NCBI GenBank assembly: GCA_046154965.1
Contig: JBJXDY010000112.1
Location: forward strand, 47,219 to 111,218
Reading direction: 5' to 3'
DNA: 64,000 nt
DNA from: DATKFM01 sp046154965
GTDB lineage: Bacteria; Pseudomonadota; Alphaproteobacteria; Dongiales; Dongiaceae
Of the stretch, positions 8,706 to 17,638 are shown piece after piece. Position numbers and translations under genes: made by a program. Position 1 is the stretch's first letter; every line of letters begins with the position of its first letter. The notes below the pieces were generated by a model, which saw nothing but the letters and a program-made list of their open reading frames with translations, was not told the DNA's origin and searched no databases.

Positions 8706-9149
8706 TCATTGAAACAGGAAGAACACGGCGGCGCGGCCTTCGATCAGGGTGCGCGCGCCCGATTGCAGGGTGAAGTGATAGGCGCAGGCCTTGCCCCAGC
8801 CGGTAAGCAGCCGGGCATGAACGGCGAGCGGCGCCGCGATGTCGTCAAGACGGTCGGCATGCAGCGCCAGTTCGCGCAGGCTGCCGAGCACGCCGCGCTT
8901 CGGCGTTTTGTCACCGATCAGGCGGCCATGGGCGGCCATCGCCTGGCCGGCGATCTCGATGCCGGCGATGGCCGGCAGCCTGCCGGCGCGGCGCAGCGGA
9001 TTGCCGGGGTCGCGGTGAGAGTCGGTGCTGCCGGATATGAAATCGGCGCCCCAGTCGTCGATGCGATCCAACAGCACCATCGCGCCGCCATGGGGGATGA
9101 TGGCGGCGATGCCGGCGCGGTCCAGGCTGCGGCGGTTCAGTTCAGGCAT
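8706..9149 (-). CDS. Hotdog-fold 3-hydroxyacyl-ACP dehydratase (ApeP-like)
   Basis: A 147-residue FabZ/FabA-like hotdog protein. IPHGGAMVLLDRI near residue 18 corresponds to the His-containing loop of this dehydratase group, followed by LPAIAGIEIAGQAMAAHG forming the central helix. It overlaps the upstream ketosynthase-like gene by 13 bases, implying translational coupling. Aryl-polyene clusters normally carry two such dehydratases, and the second is at 15049. Its likely role is removal of water from the 3-hydroxyacyl-ACP to create each double bond. Assignment is by fold and operon context. Confidence 0.8.
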   Translation of the reverse strand: MPELNRRSLDRAGIAAIIPHGGAMVLLDRIDDWGADFISGSTDSHRDPGNPLRRAGRLPAIAGIEIAGQAMAAHGRLIGDKTPKRGVLGSLRELALHADRLDDIAAPLAVHARLLTGWGKACAYHFTLQSGARTLIEGRAAVFFLFQ

Positions 9150-9943
9150 GCGACCTGCACCCTGAGCGTCGCGCCGGGCGAGCCGGGCAGGCGGATCTCC
9201 TGGGATTGCGTCCGTGCGATCATCTCCAGCAGCGGCAGGCCGTGCCCTGCCGGATTGCCGGACCAGAGCGGCGCCAGCGCTTCGGCCGAGGGCGGCGTGC
9301 CGCTCTCATTGCCCTGGGTGTCCCAGTCGAGATCCAGTCTGGCTTTGGAGTTCGCCGTCGGCGCCGGCGACAAAGCGAGGCCGATTCCCAGCGGCGCGAC
9401 GAGAGGGTAGGCGGCGGCGAGCGGCTCCGGCAGCGGGTGATCGAAACAGACCATGAGCAGCGGCGTGTCGTCGGCGAGGCACTGGCACGCCGCCTTCAGC
9501 AGAGCTGCGGCAAAGCAGTGGCGCGCGGCGGAGATGCTGGTGGAAGCTTCCGGGCAGCCGGTGCCCAGCGCCCAGTAGAAGGCGGGCGCATTATGCACGG
9601 AATTGTGGAAGTCCGTGGGCGACACCGGCTTATCCGGCTTACCCAGGGCCGTCAGCAGCCGGTGGATCACCTGGCCGTCGCCGGCGGTATAGGCGAACAC
9701 CGACGGCGTGGCCGCGGCATCGAAGCCGGCGGCCTGAATGGTTTCCTGCGCCACCTGCAGCGCCAGCCGCACCGTGTTGCTGCAGCGCCGCTGGTCCCGG
9801 GGCGGGATGATCGAGGGCGCGGCGATGGTCAGCGGTGCGGGCGCATAGCCGGCGCCACGGTTCAGCACGGTGCGGGCTTGGTCCCAGCCCTGAAGCCCGG
9901 GGCCGAGGATGCCGACGCCGTCGATCCAGACCGGCTGCATCAC
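9137..9943 (-). CDS. Chain-length-factor-like ketosynthase (ApeC-like)
   Basis: A 268-residue protein related to the short beta-ketoacyl-synthase N-terminal family found in aryl-polyene loci. The segment DFHNSVHNAPAFYWALG is typical of that family. Where an active ketosynthase has its Cys, this protein reads EASTSISAA, so the nucleophile is missing. This fits a chain-length-factor role as partner of the adjacent active ketosynthase, with which it overlaps by four bases (ATGA). It would set polyene length rather than catalyse condensation. Function is inferred from sequence and position. Confidence 0.8.
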   Translation of the reverse strand: MMQPVWIDGVGILGPGLQGWDQARTVLNRGAGYAPAPLTIAAPSIIPPRDQRRCSNTVRLALQVAQETIQAAGFDAAATPSVFAYTAGDGQVIHRLLTALGKPDKPVSPTDFHNSVHNAPAFYWALGTGCPEASTSISAARHCFAAALLKAACQCLADDTPLLMVCFDHPLPEPLAAAYPLVAPLGIGLALSPAPTANSKARLDLDWDTQGNESGTPPSAEALAPLWSGNPAGHGLPLLEMIARTQSQEIRLPGSPGATLRVQVACLN

Positions 9944-11124
9944 CGCCCCAGCACCAGGGCGCAGTTGCTGCCACCAAAGCCGAAGGAATTGGTGAGCACG
10001 GCGCCGACATCAGCCGGCTGGGTCCGCCGCACGAGCTGCATCTGGAATTCCGGATCGGGCTCAGTGAGGTTGAGATTGGCGGGGAGGAATTGCTGCTGCA
10101 GGCAAAGGACGGAGATCGCCACTTCGGTCATGCCGGCAGCACCCAGCGTGTGGCCGGTCCAGCCCTTAGTGGAGCTGGCAAGCTGGGCCGGGCCGAAGAC
10201 CTTGGTCACGGCCACGTCTTCGGCGCGGTCGTTCGCCGGCGTGCCGGTGCCGTGCAGGTTGACGTAGTCGATATCAGCGGGCTCCAGCCCAGCACCGGCG
10301 AGGGCGCGGCGCATCGCAGTGATGGCGCCCAGCCCTTCCGGATGGGGGGCGGACATGTGATGGGCATCGCAGCTTTCGCCGCAACCCAGCAGTTTCGCTT
10401 CGGCGGAGTCGCCGGTTGCCCGTTCCAGCAGCGCAAAGCCGGCCGCCTCGCCGATCGACAGGCCGTCGCGGTCGGCGCTGTTGGGACGGCAGGGCCCGCG
10501 GGCCAGGAGCTGCAGGGAATTGAATCCGCAGAGCGACATCCAGCACAGGCTGTCGACCCCGCCGACCACGGCCGCATCGCAGGCGCCCACCAATATCAGC
10601 TGCCGCGCATCGGCGAAGACCTTGTTGCTGGAGGAGCAGGCCGTGGAGACGGTGTAGGCCGGTCCGCGCAGGCCGAGATAGTCGCGCACGAAGGTGGTGA
10701 CGGAGAAATGCGACTGCGAGTATTCGAACTCGAAGGAAGGCCGCAAGCCCTCGGCCTCGGACTTGCGCTGGGCATAGGCGTGCTCGGCTTCCTGGATGCC
10801 CGATGAAGTGGTGCCGATGATGGTGGCGATGCGCCCGGCGCCGTAGCGGCCGATGGCGCGCCTGACCTGGCCCTCGAAATCGTCTGATTGCAGCGCCTGC
10901 TGCGCCAGGCGGTTGTTGCGGCAATCGTGGCGCTTGAGCGGGGGCGGCACCGGCGCCTGCTCCAGGCCGGGCACCATGCCGATGTAGCTGTCGAGCGCCA
11001 GCCCGTCGAAACTGCAGGGCGACAGGCCGGATCTCTGCGCGTGCAAGGCTTCGGCCGTCGCCGCCATGCCGCTGCCGATGGCGGAGACCAGCGTGATGGC
11101 GGCGATGTTCAGCGGCGCGGTCAT
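9940..11124 (-). CDS. Beta-ketoacyl-ACP synthase, active KS (ApeO/ApeR-like)
   Basis: A 394-residue FabF-like ketosynthase with an intact triad: Cys in VSTACSSS, His in NLHGTGTP, and a second His in STKGWTGHTLGAAG; the C-terminal NSFGFGGSN loop is present. It would condense malonyl-ACP units onto the growing chain. It overlaps the exporter gene upstream and the chain-length-factor-like gene downstream by four bases each, so the KS pair is made in coupled fashion, as in type II polyketide and aryl-polyene systems. No acyltransferase domain is present, so malonyl loading must come from central FabD. Confidence 0.9.
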   Translation of the reverse strand: MTAPLNIAAITLVSAIGSGMAATAEALHAQRSGLSPCSFDGLALDSYIGMVPGLEQAPVPPPLKRHDCRNNRLAQQALQSDDFEGQVRRAIGRYGAGRIATIIGTTSSGIQEAEHAYAQRKSEAEGLRPSFEFEYSQSHFSVTTFVRDYLGLRGPAYTVSTACSSSNKVFADARQLILVGACDAAVVGGVDSLCWMSLCGFNSLQLLARGPCRPNSADRDGLSIGEAAGFALLERATGDSAEAKLLGCGESCDAHHMSAPHPEGLGAITAMRRALAGAGLEPADIDYVNLHGTGTPANDRAEDVAVTKVFGPAQLASSTKGWTGHTLGAAGMTEVAISVLCLQQQFLPANLNLTEPDPEFQMQLVRRTQPADVGAVLTNSFGFGGSNCALVLGR

Positions 11125-13439
11125 CGGCCGGGTCCCGGCGCCGGGCAGATCACCATCGCGCTCAGCAGCGCCAGCGTGACGCCGATCGTGACGGTCAGGC
11201 CGATGCCCTGGAGGATGGGAGCGCTGGAGAAGATCATGAAGAAGAAAGCCAGGATGGTGGTTGCGGCGCAGATCAGCAGGGACTTTACGACCTGCCGCTG
11301 ATCCTGCGCATTGGCGCTGTCATGACTCATGAAGAGAGCGTAGTCCAGCCCGATGCCGGCGACCAGCAGCAAGGCGGCGATGTGGAAGGGGGTAAGGGCG
11401 ATGTCCAGGAGCGACAGGATCGCCGCTGTCAGCAGCAGCGCGATGCCGAGCGACAAGATGACGCGGAGCGCGCGCCGCAATTTGAGCGTCGCCGTCAGCA
11501 GCACCACCACCGCCAGCAGGCCGCCGGCCAGCCAGCGCAGGGATTCCCGGCGATAGGCGGCTATTATCTGCACCGACTCCGCCTGGAGATCGAGATAGTG
11601 GATGGCGGGATCGCCGATGGCGTTGATCGAGGTCTGGAGTTTGCCGGGATTCGTCACGCCGCTCAGCAACGTCAACGCCAGCCATTGGCCGCCGGCGCGT
11701 TCGGACAGCAGAGATTGCAGCTTGTCGCCAATCAGCGGGATAGGCGCGATGTCCGCGGGCGAGAGGGGCTTCGCCGTCTTTGCCACGGCAAGGTCACGCA
11801 GGAACGGCGCGAAGGTTGTGGGCTCGAATGGCAAGCCCTGCAGCGCGCGGTCGAGCGATTGCTGCAGCGTTGCGGTGTCCGGCAGCGTCTGCTGGCGGCG
11901 CTGCTGCTCGGCCGTGCCCGGCAGATAGCGTGACGGTGAATCGTAGGTAGAAATCGTGCCATCGCCGATCGCGCTGTCGAGCAGCTGTGATATCCGTCCG
12001 GACTTCTCCAGCACCGCCTGCGCGCTGTCGCCGGTGATCGCCACCAGCCGCCGCACATCCGGAGCGCCGAGATCGCCGCGCAGGCGGATGTCCAAGTCCA
12101 GCAGATCGCGGGGCAGCGGGTTCAGGCGGCTGAGGTCGTCGGAGAACAGCATCGCAGCGCCCGAGAACAGCCAGACGCCGCAGACGGCGGCCAGGGCGAC
12201 CAGCGGCAGCCTGATCCAGCGCGCGGGTCCGGCGGGCAGCGGCGGGATACCCCCGAGGCCGCGCGGCACGAAGCCATCGAGCACCCAGGGCACCAGGTAC
12301 CAGGTCGTCAGCATGGCGGCGGCGATGCCGGTGACCGCGAAAACGCCGAGCTGCGCCAGTCCGGGAAAGGACGACAGGGTCATCGGCAGGAAGGCGACGA
12401 TGGCGGTGGCGCCGCTCATCAGCAGCGGCGCCGCGATCGATCGCCGCACCGACCAGGAGCTGCGATCGGCGTGCAGATGGGCGATCAGATGTACCGGATA
12501 GTCCGAGGTGACACCGATCAGCGTCATGCCGAAGGTAAGCGCGATGCCGTGCACCGAGCCGAACAGGAGTTGCACCACGGTAGCCCCGGCGATGCTGGCC
12601 GCCGCGGCGGGAAAGCCGATGACGATCAGCAGCACCGGCGAGCGGAGCGTGACATAGAGTAGGAGCAGCACGGCGATCGAGGCGCCGGCGCCGATCCAAT
12701 AGGCCTCGCTCTGGATCGACTGGCTGATCCGGCGGGAGAAGACGGGCGGGCCGGTCATGCCAAGACGGGCGCCGCTGTCGCCGGCGAGCTTGGCAAAGGC
12801 GGCGGCGATTTCCGCCTGTGCGGCACCTTGAGCGGGCTCATCGTCGCCGGTGGCCGATGTCTCGGCGACGATGATGGCGGCGCTGTCGTCGCGGCTGAAC
12901 CAGACGCCATGGAGGAAGTGAGGCTGGAAACCGCTCTGCCAGGCCTCGACCAGCGACAGGGTGCGGCCGGTGGGGTCGCGGGGCAGGAGATCGGCGGCGG
13001 CGAGACCGGCGAAGGTGCCGAGGTTGGCCAGGGCCTTCTCCAGCGATTGCCGCAGCGACGCCTCGGCGAACTCCTGTGGGATGGGCGGCGCGCCCAGCAG
13101 GTATCGATGCTCGACCAGGAAGGCGATTGCGCCTTCGTCCAGTTCATTCGCGCCGTTGGCGATGTGGCGGAAGCCGGGCAAGGGGTTGAGTTCAGCGGCG
13201 AGGCTCTTGCTCAACTCGGCCAGTTGCGGCGCCGGGGCGCCTTCCAGTGCGATGAGGATGAGGCGCGAGGCCGGCCCGCGGCGCACTTGTTCCATGGCGA
13301 TCTGCGACGTCTCCGACAGCGCCGCCGGCTGAAAGAAACTGAGGTCGCGGCCGATAGAGATGGTGCGGAAGGTGAGGAAGGTCAGCGCGGTGAGAATCGC
13401 CGCGGCTATGGCGATGCGGATCGCGGTACGGCGCGTCAT
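11121..13439 (-). CDS. MMPL/RND-family exporter (ApeM-like)
   Basis: A 772-residue inner-membrane protein with the duplicated RND layout: one N-terminal transmembrane helix, a periplasmic domain (about residues 30-240), five to six helices (245-420), a second periplasmic domain and a final helix bundle. Charged residues within helices (GVTSDYPVHL and GLDYALFMSH) match the proton-relay positions of MMPL transporters. The start at MTRRTAIRI overlaps the LolA-like stop by four bases (ATGA); the longer open frame upstream is spurious. In aryl-polyene clusters this protein exports the lipid-like pigment towards the outer membrane. Specific substrate is inferred from context. Confidence 0.88.
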   Translation of the reverse strand: MTRRTAIRIAIAAAILTALTFLTFRTISIGRDLSFFQPAALSETSQIAMEQVRRGPASRLILIALEGAPAPQLAELSKSLAAELNPLPGFRHIANGANELDEGAIAFLVEHRYLLGAPPIPQEFAEASLRQSLEKALANLGTFAGLAAADLLPRDPTGRTLSLVEAWQSGFQPHFLHGVWFSRDDSAAIIVAETSATGDDEPAQGAAQAEIAAAFAKLAGDSGARLGMTGPPVFSRRISQSIQSEAYWIGAGASIAVLLLLYVTLRSPVLLIVIGFPAAAASIAGATVVQLLFGSVHGIALTFGMTLIGVTSDYPVHLIAHLHADRSSWSVRRSIAAPLLMSGATAIVAFLPMTLSSFPGLAQLGVFAVTGIAAAMLTTWYLVPWVLDGFVPRGLGGIPPLPAGPARWIRLPLVALAAVCGVWLFSGAAMLFSDDLSRLNPLPRDLLDLDIRLRGDLGAPDVRRLVAITGDSAQAVLEKSGRISQLLDSAIGDGTISTYDSPSRYLPGTAEQQRRQQTLPDTATLQQSLDRALQGLPFEPTTFAPFLRDLAVAKTAKPLSPADIAPIPLIGDKLQSLLSERAGGQWLALTLLSGVTNPGKLQTSINAIGDPAIHYLDLQAESVQIIAAYRRESLRWLAGGLLAVVVLLTATLKLRRALRVILSLGIALLLTAAILSLLDIALTPFHIAALLLVAGIGLDYALFMSHDSANAQDQRQVVKSLLICAATTILAFFFMIFSSAPILQGIGLTVTIGVTLALLSAMVICPAPGPGR

Positions 13440-14164
13440 TCTTTCTCGCGGATCAACATCATCGAACTGTCGCCGTTCGCGAGCATGAGGACGATCTTCT
13501 CGATGCGACCCTGGGTCCCCTCGACATCGATGCTCGACACCTTGGCGCGGGCCCGTTCCTCCCGGGGCACGAGGGAGAGCCGCCAGACGCAACCGGAGTC
13601 GGTGAACATCTCATTCAATTCCTTGAAGGAGAGATCGAACGTGCTGCGCAGCTTAGCCTCATTGCCTGACAGCGTGTTCACGAGTGCTGCGAACAATGTA
13701 GATAGTAAGACTTGCGACTCGACGGCGATGTCTTTGCTTGAACCTGAGTCGCCGCTTGCGACCGTCAGCACGCCGTCCTGATAAATGAAGGACTCCGCTT
13801 TCGGCAACTCGACAATCATCTCCAGCCGGTCCGGCGCCTGATAGCGCAAGTGGCCGCCGGCCATGATCGGCTTGGTCACATAGTGCACTCGGCGCTGTTC
13901 GGTGTATCTCGCGTTGCTTTCAGTAATCGCCGCACGGGTGTGGAGGATGTCGGCAAGATCGCAGGACAAGGCGGAGGTGCTAGATAGGAGAGTCAATGCA
14001 GCAATCAGCAATGTAGCCAATCCGATTTGGTTGCGCCGCTGTCTCCCACAATTGTCATCTCCGCGAAAGCGGGGACCCAGGAGAAGCAGAGCGCCCTGCA
14101 GCCCCTGGGTGCCCACTTTCGCGGGGATGACACCGGGCGGCGGCTGAAATTGAGTGGATGTCAT
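13436..14164 (-). CDS. LolA-like outer-membrane lipoprotein carrier (ApeL-like)
   Basis: The mature part matches LolA-like carriers: YTEQRRVHYVTKPIMAGGHL, then RYQAPDRLEMIVELP and a FIYQDGVLTV strand. A hydrophobic signal (LATLLIAALTLLSSTSALSC) starts about 48 codons after the ATG. That ATG lies one base after the acyltransferase stop, as expected for a coupled start, but the codons between it and the signal are supplied by the palindromic repeat at 14053-14132. Either the repeat has inserted in frame after the original start, or translation begins at a TTG near 14020. In aryl-polyene systems the protein is thought to ferry the lipid across the periplasm together with the exporter. Confidence 0.75.
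   Translation of the reverse strand: MTSTQFQPPPGVIPAKVGTQGLQGALLLLGPRFRGDDNCGRQRRNQIGLATLLIAALTLLSSTSALSCDLADILHTRAAITESNARYTEQRRVHYVTKPIMAGGHLRYQAPDRLEMIVELPKAESFIYQDGVLTVASGDSGSSKDIAVESQVLLSTLFAALVNTLSGNEAKLRSTFDLSFKELNEMFTDSGCVWRLSLVPREERARAKVSSIDVEGTQGRIEKIVLMLANGDSSMMLIREKE
14053..14132. repeat. 80-bp palindromic repeat element within an ORF
   Basis: Inverted arms TGTCATCTCCGCGAAAGC...GGGACCCAGG and CCTGGGT...TTTCGCGGGGATGACA flank a short centre. This is the form of a family common in proteobacteria, whose read-through gives VIPAKVGTQ and LGPRFRGDD peptides. It lies inside the 5' end of the LolA-like open frame and keeps it open. Confidence 0.8.
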
Positions 14165-14165
14165 T

Positions 14166-15056
14166 CTAATCCGCCCAGAAATCGTAGAAGTTGAACCAGT
14201 TGTAGGGCGAGAGGCGGCAATAGTATTCGAGACGGTCGGCGTAGGCTTGCAGCCACTTTCTTACATCCGCTTCCGGCAGAGCGCGCGCAGGGCCTGCGGG
14301 CGTTTCGGGGCAGCGTTCGAAATGGATGCTGTAGCCGCGGTCCCGCCGCCTGAGGCCGACGAAAAGGATGACCGGCACCTTCAGCGTCATCGCCAGCATC
14401 AAGGGGCCTACGGGCAGCCGCGCCGGACGGCCGAAGAAGGAGACCTCCACCAGTTTGTCGTCGCGGATAGCGCGGTCGCCCAGCAAAGCGACGAAGCCGC
14501 CGCGGCGCACGAACTGGCCGGCGGCGATCAGGCTGGTGGGCGTGCCCAGGGCGATGACGCTGTCGCTGAATGTTGGGTCGACCGTCTCCAGGATGCGGTT
14601 GAACTTGCGGGACACGTCCACATCCATCATCGCCTTCACCGCCACCTTGTGCTCCGCCGCCAGGCAGCGCAGCACGTCGAAGCTGCCGAGATGGGCGCCG
14701 AGCAGGATGCAGCCCTGCTGCCGGTGCTTCCAGTCTTCGATCACGTCGAAGCCATGGACTTCCAGGTCGAAATCCCGGGAGCCGCGGGCCAGCACGAAAA
14801 AGCGATCGAGCAGCACGCTGGCATGGACGTGCAGGTGCCGGAAGAGATTGAGCCAACTCGGACGCCGCTGTAGGACGATGGTCAGGTATTCGGACGAGGC
14901 GCGCCGCGCTTCCGGGGCGAAAACCAGGAAGTAGAGACCGATGGGATAGAGCAGGGCGCGGCCCAGCGGCCGGCCGATGCGCAGGCTGAGGAAGACGATG
15001 ATCCGGATCAGCAGCAGGCTGCCGCGGTCCGGCGGGCTTTCGGCCTTGTCAGTCAT
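14166..15056 (-). CDS. Lysophospholipid/lipid A-type acyltransferase (ApeD-like)
   Basis: A 296-residue membrane-associated acyltransferase of the LpxL/HtrB type. A hydrophobic N-terminal stretch (residues 15-50) anchors it; GCILLGAHLGSFDVLR provides a His on the family H-x4-D/E pattern, and LLGDRAIRDD and SFFGRPARLPVG form the acyl-acceptor site. The C-terminus YNWFNFYDFW is typical of this family in polyene clusters. The start overlaps the dehydratase stop by eight bases. It probably attaches the polyene acyl chain to a lipid carrier. A longer open frame upstream is only antisense coding shadow. Confidence 0.85.
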   Translation of the reverse strand: MTDKAESPPDRGSLLLIRIIVFLSLRIGRPLGRALLYPIGLYFLVFAPEARRASSEYLTIVLQRRPSWLNLFRHLHVHASVLLDRFFVLARGSRDFDLEVHGFDVIEDWKHRQQGCILLGAHLGSFDVLRCLAAEHKVAVKAMMDVDVSRKFNRILETVDPTFSDSVIALGTPTSLIAAGQFVRRGGFVALLGDRAIRDDKLVEVSFFGRPARLPVGPLMLAMTLKVPVILFVGLRRRDRGYSIHFERCPETPAGPARALPEADVRKWLQAYADRLEYYCRLSPYNWFNFYDFWAD

Positions 15057-15354
15057 GAGCCGCGCCGTTCTGGAGCAGGGCGGTGAAGGTGAACGCGACC
15101 TCGCCGTCGATGATCGCCGAAACCGATGCCGCATCGGCCTTGACCTGCATGCTGAGCACGCAGGTCTTTCCGGGCCGCACCGGCCGGTTGAACTTGGCGG
15201 CGGATATAGCGCCCACGCGCCGTCCGGTGTTTGCTTGAAGGAACTCGATCGCATGATCCAGGAACACGGCGGCGGGCACGATGGGATCGCCGGGAAAATG
15301 CCCGGGCAGACTCGGATGATCCGCGCCGATGACGAAGCTGCCCTGTACCGGCAT
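15049..15354 (-). CDS. Small hotdog dehydratase (ApeI-like)
   Basis: A 101-residue FabA/FabZ-like protein: DHPSLPGHFPGDPIVPAAVF contains the conserved G-H-F-P-G motif with the catalytic His (about residue 19), followed by the LDHAIEFL helix that would carry the acidic residue (Asp in LDHA). It sits between the AMP-ligase (7-base gap) and the acyltransferase (8-base overlap). This is the second dehydratase of the operon, as usual for aryl-polyene loci. It is short but complete for a single hotdog domain. Confidence 0.82.
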   Translation of the reverse strand: MPVQGSFVIGADHPSLPGHFPGDPIVPAAVFLDHAIEFLQANTGRRVGAISAAKFNRPVRPGKTCVLSMQVKADAASVSAIIDGEVAFTFTALLQNGAAHD

Positions 15355-15361
15355 GGGCCGC

Positions 15362-16684
15362 TCAGTCGGCGCGCGCCGCCAGCGACCGCAGGCGGTCGAT
15401 CGGCAGCTTGCCAGTGGCGTTGCGCGGCAACTCGGCGACCAGGATGATCTGCCGCGGCACGAAGGCGGGATCGATCCGCTGGCGCAGCTCCTTGCGGATT
15501 TCCGCCTCGGTCGTTCCCTTGGCGACCACCAGGGCGGTCAAGCGCTGAACTTCCGTGCCGTTGCCATTCTCCGGGGCAAAGACGATACCGTCCTCGACGC
15601 CGTTGATCTCCAGGAGGGTGCGGCTCAGTCCCGAGAGCGAAGTCTTCTTGCCCGCGATGTTGACGATATCGGCGGAGCGGCCCACGAGCTGGAAGCGGTC
15701 GGGTCCCGACATCTCGATCACATCGGCCAGCGGCACCGGCCGCTCCAGGAAACCGGCGTGCACAAAGTGGCGCCCGCCCTCCGGCCGTAATTGCATGTCG
15801 TCCCTGACCTGCCACTCCGAATCCACCGACGGCCGGCGGGTTGCGACAAATCCGGATTCCGTGCAGCCGTAGATTTCGAGGATTTGGGCGCCAAGCCGCT
15901 GTTCGGTCCGCTGCACAAGGTCGAGGGACAGCGGCGCTGTGGCGCACATGATGACGTCGACGGGCGGAAATTTCGTCGATGACAACACGAGGGCGCGCAG
16001 ATGCACCGGCGTGGTCACCAGGCAGCGGGGCGATGGCGTTTTCGCCAGCGCCGCGCGGACGTCGGCGGGAAACAGCGGCCGGCTCGTTTCAACTGCCGAA
16101 CCGCTGAACAATTGCGGCGCAATCGTTGTTTCATAGCCATAACTGTGCCCGGACGGCACTGTGGCGATCACCGACATGGCGTCGCCGGCGCACCATCCGG
16201 TTCGCGCCGCAAGAGCATCCGCCCCGGCGATCAGCGCTTTCCAGGATTTCAGCGTCGCCTGCGGCGTGCCCGTGCTCCCGGAACTGAAGGCGTGGATGAC
16301 GATGCGCTCGGGGTCGACATCCGGCACTTCGGCATGGCCGGCCGAATTGCCACCGGAACGATTCAAGGCGTGGATGCGCATCCCGGTAACCGGGGCGGCG
16401 CCGTCATGGATCACATAAGGCGATGGGTAGGCAGAGGCGAGCGATTCAAGGGAACCGGCCGACGGGCTGCCGGGAAACAAGCTGGTCTGGCCGCGGATGA
16501 TAGCGGCGGCGAAAGCCACCAGGAAATTGTAACGGTCCTCGCAGATATTGACGGCGAAGCCGCCATCGGGGAGCGCCGCGGCGCTGGCGAGCGCATCGGC
16601 CAGATACTCAGCTTGCGTGATCGCCGCGCCCTTGCGGATCGCGATCACCCGGTCTGCCCGAAAGCCGCGAATGAGTTCAACCAT
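15362..16684 (-). CDS. AMP-dependent acyl/aryl-CoA or -ACP ligase (ApeH-like)
   Basis: A 440-residue adenylate-forming enzyme. The phosphate-binding loop SSGSTGTPQ is at about residue 135, IYGCTESG is the adenine-side motif, GRSADIVNIAGKK is the hinge region, and PRNATGKLP carries the C-terminal catalytic Lys. It would activate the starter acid and load it on the operon's ACP. No ammonia-lyase or chorismate-lyase gene to make an aromatic starter is in the window, so the starter is unknown. The gene overlaps the membrane-protein gene by eight bases. Confidence 0.88.
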   Translation of the reverse strand: MVELIRGFRADRVIAIRKGAAITQAEYLADALASAAALPDGGFAVNICEDRYNFLVAFAAAIIRGQTSLFPGSPSAGSLESLASAYPSPYVIHDGAAPVTGMRIHALNRSGGNSAGHAEVPDVDPERIVIHAFSSGSTGTPQATLKSWKALIAGADALAARTGWCAGDAMSVIATVPSGHSYGYETTIAPQLFSGSAVETSRPLFPADVRAALAKTPSPRCLVTTPVHLRALVLSSTKFPPVDVIMCATAPLSLDLVQRTEQRLGAQILEIYGCTESGFVATRRPSVDSEWQVRDDMQLRPEGGRHFVHAGFLERPVPLADVIEMSGPDRFQLVGRSADIVNIAGKKTSLSGLSRTLLEINGVEDGIVFAPENGNGTEVQRLTALVVAKGTTEAEIRKELRQRIDPAFVPRQIILVAELPRNATGKLPIDRLRSLAARAD

Positions 16685-17354
16685 TTCGGATATTGTCGCC
16701 CTGCGGCTCTGGGGCCGCTTGCGGCGGCCAGGCCTGGGGATGGAACATCAGCGACAGCGTGCGCAGGGGCGAGGTGCATTCCGCCGCACCGTAGCGGTAG
16801 GCGCGGTAGACATGCTCGCCCACAAAAAGCACCACAGTCAGCGCCGGCAGCAGAACGAACGCGATCCAAGACCATAACTCGACGTTACCGGATATGGCGG
16901 CCGCCAATGACACGAGCGTCCCCGCCGCAAACAGCATCGTCCAGAGCATCGTCAGCTGCCGCGTATAGCCGATGAATTTCGGCTCGACATGGCCGACATC
17001 GAGGCGCCGGAATCGGGTGATCAGCGGCTCCTTCCCCGGCAGCAGTGTGTGCCCGAAAATGTAGAGCATTGCCAGATTGGCCAGAACCGACGGCGCCAGG
17101 AGCAAGGCGATCGCCGACGCATAGCCCTGCCAGATCGCCGCCAACGCCGCCATCAGCAGCATGATCGCGGCGAACCAGGCGATGCGCCTGGCGTAGCTGG
17201 CGCCCTGACCCCAATCCAGCGCTAGGTTGATGATCCCATAGCCAAGGCCGACGACAACGGCGGCGGCGGGCGCCTGCTTCACGATGGCAATGTGGATGGC
17301 CAGAAAGCTGACGACGGCAAAGAGGATGCGGCCTTCCGGCCGGCGGCGCCACAT
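16677..17354 (-). CDS. Polytopic membrane protein of polyene cluster (ApeG-like)
   Basis: A 225-residue inner-membrane protein with about six hydrophobic helices (for example FAVVSFLAIHIAIV, LLAPSVLANLAMLYIF, SWIAFVLLPALTVVLFV). The loop GKEPLITRFRRL followed by YTRQLTMLW matches the small COG4648-type membrane protein regularly found between ACP and AMP-ligase genes in aryl-polyene clusters. Its biochemical role in those clusters is not established to my knowledge. It begins two bases after the ACP stop and overlaps the ligase start. Confidence 0.78.
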   Translation of the reverse strand: MWRRRPEGRILFAVVSFLAIHIAIVKQAPAAAVVVGLGYGIINLALDWGQGASYARRIAWFAAIMLLMAALAAIWQGYASAIALLLAPSVLANLAMLYIFGHTLLPGKEPLITRFRRLDVGHVEPKFIGYTRQLTMLWTMLFAAGTLVSLAAAISGNVELWSWIAFVLLPALTVVLFVGEHVYRAYRYGAAECTSPLRTLSLMFHPQAWPPQAAPEPQGDNIRNG

Positions 17355-17356
17355 GG

Positions 17357-17629
17357 CTACTTCCGCCGGTGCTTGTCGATGAATTCCGTGAGCGCACTCA
17401 GCGAAGCAAAGATTCTGGGCGTCTCCGGATTGTCGGCCTCGATCTCGATGCCGTAGCGGCGCGAGATTTCCATGGCAAGTTCCAGCGCATCGATCGAGTC
17501 CAGGCCGAGACCGTCGCCGAACAGCGGCGCATCGGCCGCAATCGTCTCGGGCGCAATTTCAAGATTCAGCGCGGAAACGATCAGTTCCGCGATCTCGGCA
17601 GGGGAGGTCTTGATGGTTTCTGTCGTCAT
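17357..17629 (-). CDS. Acyl carrier protein
   Basis: A 90-residue ACP. The phosphopantetheine attachment Ser lies in DGLGLDSIDALELAMEI (Ser at about residue 45), and the acidic four-helix composition is typical. It starts nine bases after the halogenase-like gene and would carry the growing polyene chain for the KS, KR and DH enzymes. Classical aryl-polyene clusters often have two ACPs; only one is present here. Confidence 0.93.
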   Translation of the reverse strand: MTTETIKTSPAEIAELIVSALNLEIAPETIAADAPLFGDGLGLDSIDALELAMEISRRYGIEIEADNPETPRIFASLSALTEFIDKHRRK

Positions 17630-17638
17630 GTGGTCCTG

